Part shown: positions 1 to 9,231 of the stretch, piece by piece | How positions within the stretch are numbered: position 1 is the first letter of the stretch | Layout: each line of letters opens with the position of its first letter | Assembly: GCF_000016605.1 (NCBI RefSeq) | Contig: NC_009440.1 | Span: forward strand, 806,001 to 870,000 | Source: Metallosphaera sedula DSM 5348 | GTDB taxonomy: Archaea; Thermoproteota; Thermoprotei_A; Sulfolobales; Sulfolobaceae | Length of the DNA stretch: 64,000 bases | Direction of reading: 5' to 3' | Notes under the pieces: model-generated | Told to the model about the DNA's origin: nothing | Seen by the model: only the letters and a program-made list of their open reading frames with translations | The model's database searches: none | Position numbers and translations under genes: made by a program

Positions 1-1039
1 ACATTATGGCAAGGTACCAGAAGTAAGACCCTATCACAAGAAAGAGATCTAAAGGCAAGTTCCTGAAACTCACTACTACATCAAATATTGGGTTTAGGAG
101 ATTAGAATAGTTCGGTCCCAAGACTCCAGCTCCTATGAAAAACTCTGAAGTAAGCGTACTAACTGACGAAGAGATGAAGAAGGTTATTAGCAGACCCGCA
201 ACAACAAGAGCTGCTAGTACTCCGATCCTGAACGCCTTACTTCCCCCTCGGACCTCCCCAGCGACTGAAGTGGCTCCATTAACAAATGGAAGGAAACTCG
301 CAGTGAACACCATAAGACCAATTGTAGCTAAGATCGGATTGCTGAAGAGTGGTGTCGCAGAAGAACTCGCCTTCACTATGGAGCTGTAATCGTATCCAGA
401 CGCAGTTATCGATGCGGGCGTAACGTAATGCATCAGTATCCCTGTTAATACAAAGGTTACTAAGGCTACAATAGTTATTCCACCCATTATTTGATTGGTA
501 TACTTTGGCAGAAAGATGTTTATTGCAATTACTCCTGTGAAGGTAATTGCTCCTATCGCGAGAATTGTGAAGGGGTTCCCTAAGGTAGTTGCCAATGACG
601 TGTAGGAGCCTCCAAAATCTGTCCCCAGTGCCGAAAAACCTGTCTGTAGCTGGCCCACGCCATCGTAAACTATGGCAGCGTCAAATATCATCTGGGAGAT
701 GCCGAAGACAAGCCCTGTTCCCACTCCGATAGCAGGATGTAACACTCTACTCGCAAAAACGTAATCTGCAGCAGTTCTCTGAAATTTCTCGCTTATTTTT
801 GTCCATAAATAACCGTGGGGGAGAAGAACTATCCAGCTGAGTAGGGCGCCAATAACCACAAGCCCGTTCGGAGAGATTGAGAGACCCGATAGGTAGGATA
901 TTGGAAGGACGTAGAATGCAATGAAGCCCATGCTAATAAACATGGCAGTTAGCCAGTTTATTTCCCTGACTAAACCTGAGGACTCCCTTGCAAAAAGGGA
1001 ACCCTTAATTCCTTTTTGATCTTCTTTACCGCTTGCCAT
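1..1039 (-). CDS. APC-family amino acid permease, cut by window start
   Basis: Translating the minus strand from ATG at 1039 gives an uninterrupted frame of about 346 codons that runs off the left edge, so the C-terminus is missing. After a short polar N-terminus with several Lys and Glu residues, a series of long hydrophobic segments follows (for example the stretches around residues 27-50, 57-76 and 98-120), as in 12-TM amino acid-polyamine-organocation permeases of Sulfolobales. The general layout, including the polar head and the long loop near the middle, is what supports the family; the substrate is not readable. A TTG at 1054 in the same frame is an alternative start. It is divergent from the arginine deiminase gene, so arginine or ornithine exchange is possible, but that is inference from position only. 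Confidence 0.8.
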   Translation of the reverse strand, partial: MASGKEDQKGIKGSLFARESSGLVREINWLTAMFISMGFIAFYVLPISYLSGLSISPNGLVVIGALLSWIVLLPHGYLWTKISEKFQRTAADYVFASRVLHPAIGVGTGLVFGISQMIFDAAIVYDGVGQLQTGFSALGTDFGGSYTSLATTLGNPFTILAIGAITFTGVIAINIFLPKYTNQIMGGITIVALVTFVLTGILMHYVTPASITASGYDYSSIVKASSSATPLFSNPILATIGLMVFTASFLPFVNGATSVAGEVRGGSKAFRIGVLAALVVAGLLITFFISSSVSTLTSEFFIGAGVLGPNYSNLLNPIFDVVVSFRNLPLDLFLVIGSYFWYLAIM

Positions 1040-1394
1040 TGGTTCAAAATTCAATTGACTCCCCTAAAAAGTTCTTTATTTTCTACATAAAAAGAGTATA
1101 ATAATATAAGTAGAAATATGAAAAGTATTCATTAATAAGAATGGATCAACAATGAACTGGCTATACATGTTTTAATTAAATGGAATCAGATGTAACACAT
1201 TCTCCTTAACAACGATAAGAGTTCCTAGCATATTACCATGATGGATATCGGGAAAGAATCTAAATTATTTTAAAGTATATGGCGTTGTTATCTAAATTAT
1301 ATTTAACCTTTTCTAGATGCAGTATCTTGAATAATGAATAAATATTAGAATATTGAGAGGAATAAATTTTAACCTTTTCCTAAAGCACCATTTA
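1040..1394. promoter_or_regulatory. divergent promoter region with a repeated 12-mer
   Basis: This is the AT-rich spacer between the permease and the arginine deiminase. The 12-mer TTTAACCTTTTC occurs twice in the same orientation, at about 1302-1313 and 1368-1379, 66 bases apart. The second copy includes the TATA-like AAATTTTAA (about 1364-1372), placed about 27 bases before the ATG at 1395, as expected for a leaderless transcript. The repeat may be a duplicated promoter or a regulator site. No gene is seen in the spacer. Confidence 0.4.
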
Positions 1395-2528
1395 ATGATA
1401 CAGGTCCAGGTTAAGGCAGAGTATAGCCCACTTAGGAAAGTAGTCGTGGCAACTCCAGGAAATGAGAAAACTAGGTTAACTCCAAAGACGCTTTACGAGC
1501 TACAATATGCAGAAATTCCCGATCCAGTAGAGCTGAAACTGGAGCACGACGAGTTTGTGAAGAAGTTAAGGGAGAACGGAGCTGAGGTCATAAACCTGAG
1601 GGAAGAGGTCATGAAGCTTAAGGAGGAAGAATTGGTCGCTCTAATAAAGTCTAGTAGCGAGTGTGATATTTTACTAGACAACCTCGATAAAGAGTTGATG
1701 GCCGAGATACTGATCTCCGGCCTGACTGCTAAGGAGGCAAAGGAAATGGGAGCCAACGTCTTAATTCCCGAAAATGAAGAATTTTGCGTAAAACCATTAG
1801 TTAATATCATGTTTACAAGGGATCCAGGGATGGTACTGGGAGGCACGTATGTCTCTGGAAAGATGAGATGGGAGTCGAGAAGAAGGGAGCCAGAGATCTT
1901 CACCGCGATACTTAAACCTAAAAATGTATTGAAAGTGGAAAAAGGATTCTTCGAGGGAGGAGATTTCTTTCCACTAGACGGGAGGCTTCTCATGGGATTT
2001 GGAACCAGAAGTAGTGGGTTAGGACTTAGTTACACTGTCCCTAAACTCATGGAGAGTGGAGAAATTGATGAGGCTATACTGGTAAAGCTGGACACACCAG
2101 AACTTCATCCCAACAAGGGTATAGGTCATTTAGACACTGTTATGGGTATCCCAGCCCAGGACGTTATAGTCTATTACAAGTCTCTTCTTGATAAATCGAG
2201 CGTTTACCTATATAAAGGGAAGGAGATAGTGCGGGACAATAGGGTTCTCAGCGAAGTGATGAAGGATTATTTGGGTCACGATCTAAGGATTGTCAATATA
2301 GGGAATGCTGAATATTATGCTGAAGAGAGGGAACATTGGCTTCTAGCTAGTAATATTATTGTAGTAGGTAAAAACAAGATCATAGCCTATGAACATAACA
2401 GACTGACCAATAGGCTCATGACGGAGGCGGGTATAGAGATTATAACATTCAAAGGAAATGAAATTATAAAGGAGGGCGGAGAGCGGAGCGGTCCTAGATG
2501 CATGACACTCCCACTGCAAAAGTATTGA
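1395..2528 (+). CDS. arcA: arginine deiminase
   Basis: Hydrolyses L-arginine to citrulline and ammonia in the cytoplasm. The hallmarks of the guanidine-modifying superfamily are in the right order: FTRDPG near residue 140, FFEGGDFF near residue 178, an HLDTVMG segment carrying the catalytic His, and SGPRCMTLPL at the end with the nucleophilic Cys at residue 369 of 377. The length is close to the roughly 400 residues of typical ArcA. An upstream TTG at 1353 keeps the frame open, but the ATG at 1395 starts right at the conserved region and lies about 27 bases after a TATA-like box, so I prefer it. No ornithine carbamoyltransferase or carbamate kinase gene is beside it, so a complete ADI pathway is not shown. 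It may serve nitrogen release, in keeping with the nitrate and urease genes nearby. Confidence 0.9.
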   Translation: MIQVQVKAEYSPLRKVVVATPGNEKTRLTPKTLYELQYAEIPDPVELKLEHDEFVKKLRENGAEVINLREEVMKLKEEELVALIKSSSECDILLDNLDKELMAEILISGLTAKEAKEMGANVLIPENEEFCVKPLVNIMFTRDPGMVLGGTYVSGKMRWESRRREPEIFTAILKPKNVLKVEKGFFEGGDFFPLDGRLLMGFGTRSSGLGLSYTVPKLMESGEIDEAILVKLDTPELHPNKGIGHLDTVMGIPAQDVIVYYKSLLDKSSVYLYKGKEIVRDNRVLSEVMKDYLGHDLRIVNIGNAEYYAEEREHWLLASNIIVVGKNKIIAYEHNRLTNRLMTEAGIEIITFKGNEIIKEGGERSGPRCMTLPLQKY

Positions 2529-2812
2529 AATCTAAGTGCTTCAATACATCAAAAGCACTTTATCATAAAATTATCTAAACTATTTTTATATTTTTATAAA
2601 TCCAATAAGGCTATAAATTCCATAAAATATTAGTATTAGAAAATTAATTCTTAAGGTTCTGTAGTTACCCGTACAATTATTAAGTTTTCAGTAGTTAACG
2701 ACGGTTGTAATAAGACTTTTTAATTTTTAGAGAGTGTTCTAACGATTAGCCTAGTATACTATTAATGTTTTTGCCAGCAACCCTTTTTAATAGAATAACT
2801 TTTAGACAATTC

Positions 2813-3793
2813 ATGCCCCTGTTTAAAAGAAGAGGAAACAACGAAAGTGTAGGCGGAAAGAACAAAACAAGGATTCTATTCACCTCCGACCTTCATGGGT
2901 CCGAGACTGCTTTTAGGAAATTTCTGAATGCCGGAGTGATGCAGAAAGTTGATTGCCTTATCATAGGTGGAGATATTGCAGGAAAGTCATTGGTACCTAT
3001 CATAAATAAGGGAAATGGTTATTTTGTTGTTGAGGATAGGGAGATCAGCGGTAGCTCTCTTAACAACGTTGTCGCGGAATTCCGAAAGAGCGGCGCGTAT
3101 TATGCGATTCTCTCTAAGGCTGAGCATGAGGAATTAATCAATAACAAAAAGAAACTTGACGAGCTATTTCACGAAAAGATGAAGGAAAACCTAAGGAGTT
3201 GGGTTGAGATTGCTCAGGAAAAGCTGAAGGAAAGACGGATTCCAGTCTTCATCAACCTAGGTAACGATGATCCTTCGTTTCTCTTTCAAGTTATTGAGGA
3301 GAGCGAATTAATGAGAAAAAGTGAAGGAAATATAATAGACATAGGCGGTCACGAGATGATATCCTTCGGATATGTTAATCCCACACCTTGGAGAACACCT
3401 AGAGAAATGTCCGAGGACGAGCTGATGTATAATCTGAGGGGAATGGCTGAGAAGTTAGAGAGGCCAGAAAAGGCAATTTTCAATTTTCACGCTCCTCCAT
3501 ATAATACTTCCCTTGATAATGCACCGTTACTCTCTGCCGACTTGAAACCAGTAGTAAAGGGAGGCGATGTGGTCATGACTCACGTAGGTTCTAAGGCTAT
3601 TCGCAAGATAATAGAGGAATATCAACCAATGCTAGGCATACACGGACATATTCACGAGTCCAGAGCGTTTGATAAGATCGGAAGGACAGTGATAATAAAT
3701 CCAGGTAGTGAGTTTAACCAGGGCATACTTCACTCTACACTTATCTTGCTAGAAGATGGGAGAGTTAAAGGTAACCAGTTTATAGTGGGCTGA
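2813..3793 (+). CDS. metallophosphoesterase, paralogue 1
   Basis: A calcineurin-like metallophosphoesterase. The metal-binding motifs are visible in order: FTSDLHGS (D-x-H) at the start of the core, GGDIAG (GD), NLGNDDPS (GND/N), a single NFHAPP histidine, and GIHGHIHES (GHxH) near the end, followed by NPGSEF. These are the ligands of a dinuclear metal site that hydrolyses phosphate esters; the substrate is unknown. I place the start at ATG 2813, which mirrors the MPL start of the next gene and lies about 25 bases after a CTTTTTAATA box at 2783-2792; an ATG at 2765 in the same frame would add 16 residues. It is followed after about 250 bases by a clear paralogue with the same motifs, so this is a tandem duplication that has diverged. 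Confidence 0.85.
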   Translation: MPLFKRRGNNESVGGKNKTRILFTSDLHGSETAFRKFLNAGVMQKVDCLIIGGDIAGKSLVPIINKGNGYFVVEDREISGSSLNNVVAEFRKSGAYYAILSKAEHEELINNKKKLDELFHEKMKENLRSWVEIAQEKLKERRIPVFINLGNDDPSFLFQVIEESELMRKSEGNIIDIGGHEMISFGYVNPTPWRTPREMSEDELMYNLRGMAEKLERPEKAIFNFHAPPYNTSLDNAPLLSADLKPVVKGGDVVMTHVGSKAIRKIIEEYQPMLGIHGHIHESRAFDKIGRTVIINPGSEFNQGILHSTLILLEDGRVKGNQFIVG

Positions 3794-4045
3794 TCTTTGT
3801 TAAAGGAAATTCGGGATATCCTATTCTACACCTTTTCCCACCCTTAGCGTAAAAATTTTATTCGGAAACGACCTGTTTTCTTAAGATCCTGATCTCCTTA
3901 TGCATTGAATCCATAATTTCTCTTAAAATCGAAACTAGTCATTCGTGAAAATTTTAACGTCTCCAAGTTAAGATTTATCACGACTTTTTATATATTTATA
4001 ATTTTTTGTTTTAAGGCTTAAATTCACGTCCACGTTTTAACACTT

Positions 4046-4960
4046 ATGCCATTGCAAACTAAAATACTATTTACGAGTGACATTCATGGATCAGAAACTG
4101 CCTTTAGAAAATCGTTGAACGCAGCCAAGATGTACGATGTAAATTATCTAGTATATGGGGGAGACATGTTCTCAAAGGATTTCATTTTTGTTATGAGGGA
4201 AGGAGGAGATTATTATGTTGATGGAAAGAAAGTAAACCTGGAAGCCCTTCAGGAGAACTACATGATAACGGGTAGGATGCCCATAATCATGAGTAAAGAG
4301 GAACTAGACTTTACCCTAGGCAATAGGGAAGCCTTGAGGAAGGTAGTACTAGAGAGGCTGGAGGCACAGGTAGATAGGTGGGTAAAGATACAGAGGGAGA
4401 AAATGGAGAACTCTAATTTCTTCGTAGTATGGAACTTGGGAAATGATGATCCATTGGAGTTGGATTCTCTACTGAACTCCTATGGCATCGAGACGTGTCA
4501 GGGTAAGGTGATAGAGTTGGGCGACCTCAAAATGATATGTGAAGGTTTTGTGAATCCAACTCCCTTTCAGACGTACAGGGAAGTGCCAGACTCCACCCTT
4601 TACATAAGGCTTGAGAGATTAATTGAAAAGGTAAATCCTAAGGAAACGGTATTGAATGTTCACGTTCCGCCTTTCAATACAAAATTGGATCTGGCAGTAA
4701 ATGAGAGAAAGGAAAGATCACACGTAGGTTCTAGATCAGTGCATGACCTGATACAGAAATATCAGCCTTTAGTGGGACTTCACGGCCACATTCATGAGTC
4801 TCCCGGGGTAGACAAGATTGGAGAAACGAAAATAGCAAACCCAGGAAGCGAATATCAAAGCGGAATATTTAGGGGAGTCTTAGTAGTTATTGAGAGGCAA
4901 CTCGAAAAGGGTCTATTGAGGTCATTTAAGGTAAAGGCGATAAGTCTCATTCATGGATAG
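4046..4960 (+). CDS. metallophosphoesterase, paralogue 2
   Basis: This is the second copy of the tandem pair, 304 residues. It keeps the same five metal-site blocks: FTSDIHGS, GGDMFS, NLGNDDP, NVHVPPFN and GLHGHIHES, then NPGSEY. The segment between GGD and GND carries a long charged helix-rich insert (roughly residues 60-130), also present in paralogue 1, which suggests a lineage-specific subfamily. An AT-rich TATA-like stretch near 3985-4005 gives it its own promoter, so the two copies are probably transcribed separately. The substrate is unknown; both copies look catalytically intact, which argues against one being a decaying duplicate. Confidence 0.85.
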   Translation: MPLQTKILFTSDIHGSETAFRKSLNAAKMYDVNYLVYGGDMFSKDFIFVMREGGDYYVDGKKVNLEALQENYMITGRMPIIMSKEELDFTLGNREALRKVVLERLEAQVDRWVKIQREKMENSNFFVVWNLGNDDPLELDSLLNSYGIETCQGKVIELGDLKMICEGFVNPTPFQTYREVPDSTLYIRLERLIEKVNPKETVLNVHVPPFNTKLDLAVNERKERSHVGSRSVHDLIQKYQPLVGLHGHIHESPGVDKIGETKIANPGSEYQSGIFRGVLVVIERQLEKGLLRSFKVKAISLIHG

Positions 4961-5135
4961 AGTCTATGTAAAATGTTCACTCCATGATCGAAAGATGGCA
5001 TGAAAACTAGTTCGCTAAGAATTGTCCCCGCGTCTTAGAAAGGTACTCACATGACCTTCAAGCGTAGTTATATCGAAGTCACTCAATTAGTCGCGACCTT
5101 ACTTCTAGATTTTGTTCTACGAACCCGATCACAAT

Positions 5136-5543
5136 TCACTTGGGTTCAGGCTGATTCTCCTGTTGAGATCTCATCCTCAAGTTGTATATTCTTTCATTGA
5201 AGTATCCTTCTAAGCTATTCCCCAGCCTCATGGCACTAGAGATGATATCGCTGAAGTAACTTACCAGGTTATCCTTAGGTGAATTTATCCTTGACTCCAT
5301 TTCGTTAACCTCGATCATCAGTTTCTCATTAGCAAAACTTCTTATGTTCTCCCGAAGTAGCTCTAAGGACATCCTAACATATTCGAAGAGCTCCTTCTCA
5401 CCTTTCAATCCATATCCCTTGGCTATCGAGTCCAAACTGCTGCCATTGTTGACCGCTATTATCGAGATCCTACAAATGTTCTCTATCCTTTCCAGGTACC
5501 TTCCCGTCCAGTAAATTCTGTAAGCTAAACTCTTAGTCAGCAA
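5136..5543 (-). CDS. short alpha-E domain (DUF403) protein
   Basis: The N-terminus LAYRIYWTGRYLERIENICR matches the characteristic opening of alpha-E (DUF403) proteins, which are all-helical proteins found with ATP-grasp and transglutaminase partners. This one is only 135 residues, less than half of the usual 300 or so, and appears to hold just one helical bundle unit. The reading frame is clean and the gene overlaps the transglutaminase gene upstream by 11 bases, so it looks like a compact functional version rather than a broken gene. It is the third gene of a three-gene minus-strand operon. The biochemical role of the family is not established; comparative genomics links it to peptide or protein-tag synthesis. 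Confidence 0.8.
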   Translation of the reverse strand: MLTKSLAYRIYWTGRYLERIENICRISIIAVNNGSSLDSIAKGYGLKGEKELFEYVRMSLELLRENIRSFANEKLMIEVNEMESRINSPKDNLVSYFSDIISSAMRLGNSLEGYFNERIYNLRMRSQQENQPEPK

Positions 5544-6333
5544 CCTTCCTCACCTTAATCATCACATTCTTCAGTTGATCCTTACCAGAGCTCATGAAGC
5601 TCCCAACTATTGGACTTACGTCAGCGAAATCTCTTCCTATGGCAAATTTCACATATCCTAGGTTGTAAAACCTTCCTCTTGTTGGATCAACGTCCACGTA
5701 AGTTCCGTCTGGCATCATGACCTCAACCCACGCATGAGTAGCCCTTGGATTATCGTTAACCACTCCCATGACGTATCTGGCGGGAATTTTCAGAGCCCTT
5801 AAAATCGCTAAGGTAACGTGAGTGTAATCCTGGCAAACCCCCATACCCAGTTTAAAGGCATCATATGCGGTCGTGGTGACGTCAGTTGCTCCAGGGGCAT
5901 ACTTTATTCTGTCCCTTACAAACTTCACGGCGGTCTCTATTACTTCACCCATGCTCTTAACATTCTTTGTCAGTTCACTAGCGATTTTTTGAAAGGGTTC
6001 AGGATCCACAAGTTTTGTGGGCAAGAGAAATTGATTGAATCCGTAATCGTAAGGAAAATCGTAGTTAACTCTTATCGCCTTGGTGTCCACCCTTACCAGG
6101 CTCTCAGAATAAATTTCCAATCTTTTGTGGACTTCTGTAACCTTTATTTTATAAACTATATTGTCAAAAATATCCCTAAAATACGTCTTATAACCCTGTG
6201 GAATGGAATCGACCTCGTGCTTCAAAAGCCGTTGATTATCACCGTCGTAGGGCACTATCCTACAGGTGTTCTCGTTCACGATTACGTCCGCCTCGTACTC
6301 GTAAACGCTCCTATAGATTACCTCGTAATCCAC
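5533..6333 (-). CDS. transglutaminase-like cysteine peptidase
   Basis: 266 residues with an N-terminal beta-rich domain (the bacterial transglutaminase-like N-terminal type, about residues 1-100) and a transglutaminase core. The catalytic triad is visible: the Cys in the KLGMGVCQDYTHV segment, the His in the ATHAWVEVMMP segment and the Asp in YVDVDPTRG. Such proteins cleave or transfer amide bonds. It overlaps the upstream ATP-grasp gene by 16 bases and the downstream alpha-E gene by 11 bases, so translation is probably coupled. The same trio is known from many bacteria and is predicted to make and process a peptide-like bond; the substrate here is unknown. Confidence 0.9.
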   Translation of the reverse strand: MDYEVIYRSVYEYEADVIVNENTCRIVPYDGDNQRLLKHEVDSIPQGYKTYFRDIFDNIVYKIKVTEVHKRLEIYSESLVRVDTKAIRVNYDFPYDYGFNQFLLPTKLVDPEPFQKIASELTKNVKSMGEVIETAVKFVRDRIKYAPGATDVTTTAYDAFKLGMGVCQDYTHVTLAILRALKIPARYVMGVVNDNPRATHAWVEVMMPDGTYVDVDPTRGRFYNLGYVKFAIGRDFADVSPIVGSFMSSGKDQLKNVMIKVRKVAD

Positions 6334-7640
6334 ACCGGTTTCACCATCCCTCCAGAAGAGTTATTTGTTACCCTACTTCCAACCACACCGACTCGACTTA
6401 AAACTGCTGTGGCCACCCTATCGTAATATGTGAAGAAGCGGAAATCTGCAAAAGTCTCGTAAAACGAGTCATTTATCGCAGAGACCACGGTGTCGAAATC
6501 GAGAACCTCTTGCGCTATGAAGTTCTCATACTCCTTTACCAACTCCTTTAGGACACTGGCGTTCTCATCCTTCATTATGGAGAGACCAATGCCTCCATAG
6601 CCTTCCCTCTTCTTTATCACGTAACTCGAGGGGTTATTAATCACCCTTTGAAGGTTCTCCCTTTCATATAGGCATATGGTAAAGGGCTGTGTAACCTCTT
6701 TAAGGGAAATTCCATATCTCTCAGCTAGGAATGGTATCCAAACGAAGGTTGCCTTGTCATCAGCTACTCCGACGCCTGGGGCATTGGCAATGGTAACCCA
6801 CCCGCGTAGATATGCCCTCATCAAATCTGGAGTGAGCAACTCAAGGTCCTCAATTCTCCTGTATATTATGTCAACGTGAACTTCCCCCTCATCTAACGTC
6901 TTTACCACAACTTCTCCCTGGTTCACCTGTATATCCTTGGGCTCTGCCAACACAAACCCGAGTTTGTCAGAAATGAACCTGTGTTCAAAGTAAGCGGAGT
7001 TTAGGGGACCGTCCGTTAAAAGCACGATTACGGGATCCTTGCTTCCACTCGCGTAGCGAAGTGTATCGTAAAGATATTCTAAACCCGATGGTTCCTCCAC
7101 GCTGTAACCCTGAGATAGTTCAGGTAAAAATCGATGAACGTATTCGAATGCCCTATAAGAATAGGCTATTCCTGAGGGCACCCTTACGTTGTCCTCAAGA
7201 ATGTAGGGTTCACCATTTACTCTAACAATATCAGCACCATTCACATAGATGTATATTCCCTTGGGTGGGGAGAAGTCCATCATTTCCGGTTTGAAAAAGG
7301 GTGTAGTCTTGACTATCCAATCAGGTATGTGCACGGATTTCTCCTGGTAAATTTCCTTGACCAAGTGGTTAAGAACTAGGTTCCTTTTAACTAGATAATC
7401 GGATATCCTAGAGTAAAAATCTGAACTAATAACTCTAGGAATAACGTCGATGGGTATACCCCTGTACCTTGAAGAAGTATAGAACGTGAAGCCTTCCATG
7501 TAAGCTTGTAAGTTCACCAACCTGCTTAAATCAAAAATTTTATTCTCTAGGACGGTAATGTTATCCATTAGTCTGCGATTTATTGGATCCATCAGGAATT
7601 CATTGTAGGTTCTGTCTCTAATTATCCTCCTTATTTTCAC
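6318..7640 (-). CDS. circularly permuted ATP-grasp protein
   Basis: 440 residues, first gene of the ATP-grasp / transglutaminase / alpha-E operon. Features of the circularly permuted ATP-grasp type 2 family (DUF404/DUF407) include YVNGADIVRVNGEPYILEDN near residue 130, the VPSGIAYSYRAF segment after it, and KKREGYGGIGLSI near residue 345, which carries the ATP-binding Lys and the glycine-rich loop, then a C-terminal segment with FRFFTYYDR. This family joins carboxylates to amines with ATP. It has its own upstream region of about 250 bases shared with the divergent nitrite reductase gene. The product of the operon is unknown. Confidence 0.88.
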   Translation of the reverse strand: MKIRRIIRDRTYNEFLMDPINRRLMDNITVLENKIFDLSRLVNLQAYMEGFTFYTSSRYRGIPIDVIPRVISSDFYSRISDYLVKRNLVLNHLVKEIYQEKSVHIPDWIVKTTPFFKPEMMDFSPPKGIYIYVNGADIVRVNGEPYILEDNVRVPSGIAYSYRAFEYVHRFLPELSQGYSVEEPSGLEYLYDTLRYASGSKDPVIVLLTDGPLNSAYFEHRFISDKLGFVLAEPKDIQVNQGEVVVKTLDEGEVHVDIIYRRIEDLELLTPDLMRAYLRGWVTIANAPGVGVADDKATFVWIPFLAERYGISLKEVTQPFTICLYERENLQRVINNPSSYVIKKREGYGGIGLSIMKDENASVLKELVKEYENFIAQEVLDFDTVVSAINDSFYETFADFRFFTYYDRVATAVLSRVGVVGSRVTNNSSGGMVKPVWITR

Positions 7641-7851
7641 ATGTTCATACTAGATTCTGACAACTTTAAGTATTTCCAGCGTAGAAGATTAAAGAGAATT
7701 AAGTGAATCAGGTCCTCCACATTTATAGTATGTCTACAACTGACACGTGGACAAAACGTTCTGACCAACTATAAAATGTAAACATGACTCTTTTATGCCT
7801 TGGCAATTAAAGGTTAAATATCATTATAATTAGAAAGTATTTACTATGAAA

Positions 7852-7870
7852 GGGGAGAATATATAAAATC
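7852..7870 (+). promoter_or_regulatory. TATA-box promoter of the nitrate operon
   Basis: TATATAAAAT at about 7860-7869 follows a purine-rich block (AGGGGAGA). It lies about 28 bases before the ATG at 7894, so transcription would begin only a few bases upstream of the start codon, as is usual for first genes of operons in Sulfolobales. Confidence 0.55.
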
Positions 7871-7893
7871 TATTTTATGTTGAGGGCTTATAT

Positions 7894-9231
7894 ATGAAAT
7901 ATAGTGAGAAATTTAAATCACTCTACCCAGAAAGATTTAAGGGAATTTATTCAAGCAGAGGAGATAACGATCTTATCTCCATAAGGATAAGGCAAGGAAA
8001 AGAACGGGATCCCTCTAGATGGTGGTACCAGCAACTAGAGGTCTTAGCCAATATATCTAAGAAAGGAGATGGAAGAGTTCATTTTACAACAAGGGGAGAT
8101 GTAGAACTTTACGGAATTCAGCTATCTGATAAGGAGAAGGTGCTGAGAGAGCTTGAGAGTGTCGAGTTGGATCCAAGGGATTCCTGTGGGGCATCGGTTA
8201 GAAACGTCCTTCCATGTCCATCTTACATTTGCCCCTTTGCTAAGACAGATGCAATTAAGGCCTCCCTTGAGATAGCTTCCTTCTTCAGACATAATCCAGA
8301 GTACGAATTTCCCAAACTTCCAAAAAGGGTAAAGATCTCTGTCTCGGCATGTGAAAAGGGATGTTCGGTTCCCGTAATAATGGATGTGGGAATTGTAGCC
8401 AGAGGTGAAGATCTCTTCGACGTGTGGGTGGGTGGGGGAATTGGAGACCATGATTTTCAGGGCATCAAGCTATTTGAGGGAGTTACGCTCGCTGACGCCA
8501 AGAGGATCTCCATAGCGGTTACCAACATCCTGAAGCGAGAGAATGAGAAAAGGGGATTCAAGTGGGTAGTGCAAAAATACGGTTCCGAAAGGGTTAAGGA
8601 AATGATCCTGAATGAAATTGAAAAGATTCAGATAGAGCGGATTAAGGGCATACCATCCTCACACCTCAACGCAAAGTTAATGGTTGTTAGAACTAGGGGT
8701 GGTTGGCTGAATTGGGAGGAAGTCGAAGAAGTTGCCAAGATTGCAAGGGAGAACTTAGGTTTTGTCTCGCTCTTTAATTCGCAGGCGATATTCATTCCTG
8801 TCAGGGAGTTACCTAAAGGTGCAGAGTCCGTTGAATATCCTTACCTTAAAAATGTTGTCGAGGCATGCATTGGAGATGATTATTGCCCTCCTGCAATAAT
8901 TTCTACTACAAAAATGGCCGAGGATCTGTTAAAAACTGCCTCAGACAGTAAAATGCGTATTCATATCTCCGGCTGTTCCCACTCGTGTGGAAGGCATCAG
9001 GTTGCGGATTTAGGATTCAGAGCAGTTATGAGAAACGGGAAAAGAGCTCTGAAAATATATGTAAATGGCAATAATTATAGCATAGGAAAAGTGGTAGGTG
9101 AAGTCGACTACGAGGATTACCTTCTAGTTGTGGACAAGTTAAAGGGGATAGACTTAGAAAATATTGAAGAAATAAGGAGAAAATTAATGGAAATTCCTTC
9201 CTTTAAAGCTGGTGGTCAGAGTGAGGAATAG
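7894..9231 (+). CDS. nirA: ferredoxin-type nitrite (or sulfite) reductase, siroheme protein
   Basis: Six-electron reduction of nitrite to ammonia (or sulfite to sulfide) using siroheme and a [4Fe-4S] cluster. The protein has the two-fold ferredoxin-like / NIR_SIR layout: SCGASVRNVLPCP and SACEKGC in the first half, and in the second half the cluster ligands Cys325-x5-Cys331 (CIGDDYC) and Cys361-x3-Cys365 (CSHSC). At 445 residues it is on the short side for the family. Nitrite is the likely substrate because the following two genes encode a NarK-like porter and a nitrate-reductase-like molybdoenzyme, each overlapping its neighbour. The ATG at 7894 is next to a strong TATA box. Confidence 0.88.
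   Translation: MKYSEKFKSLYPERFKGIYSSRGDNDLISIRIRQGKERDPSRWWYQQLEVLANISKKGDGRVHFTTRGDVELYGIQLSDKEKVLRELESVELDPRDSCGASVRNVLPCPSYICPFAKTDAIKASLEIASFFRHNPEYEFPKLPKRVKISVSACEKGCSVPVIMDVGIVARGEDLFDVWVGGGIGDHDFQGIKLFEGVTLADAKRISIAVTNILKRENEKRGFKWVVQKYGSERVKEMILNEIEKIQIERIKGIPSSHLNAKLMVVRTRGGWLNWEEVEEVAKIARENLGFVSLFNSQAIFIPVRELPKGAESVEYPYLKNVVEACIGDDYCPPAIISTTKMAEDLLKTASDSKMRIHISGCSHSCGRHQVADLGFRAVMRNGKRALKIYVNGNNYSIGKVVGEVDYEDYLLVVDKLKGIDLENIEEIRRKLMEIPSFKAGGQSEE

Noticed and set aside
1493-1993. Long minus-strand frame inside arcA
   Set aside because: It is a shadow of the arginine deiminase gene, which has all family motifs on the plus strand; the shadow is Ser-rich with no recognisable domain.
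5818-6426. 202-codon plus-strand frame inside the transglutaminase gene
   Set aside because: It is antisense to a gene with a clear catalytic triad and overlapping operon partners, so it is a shadow.
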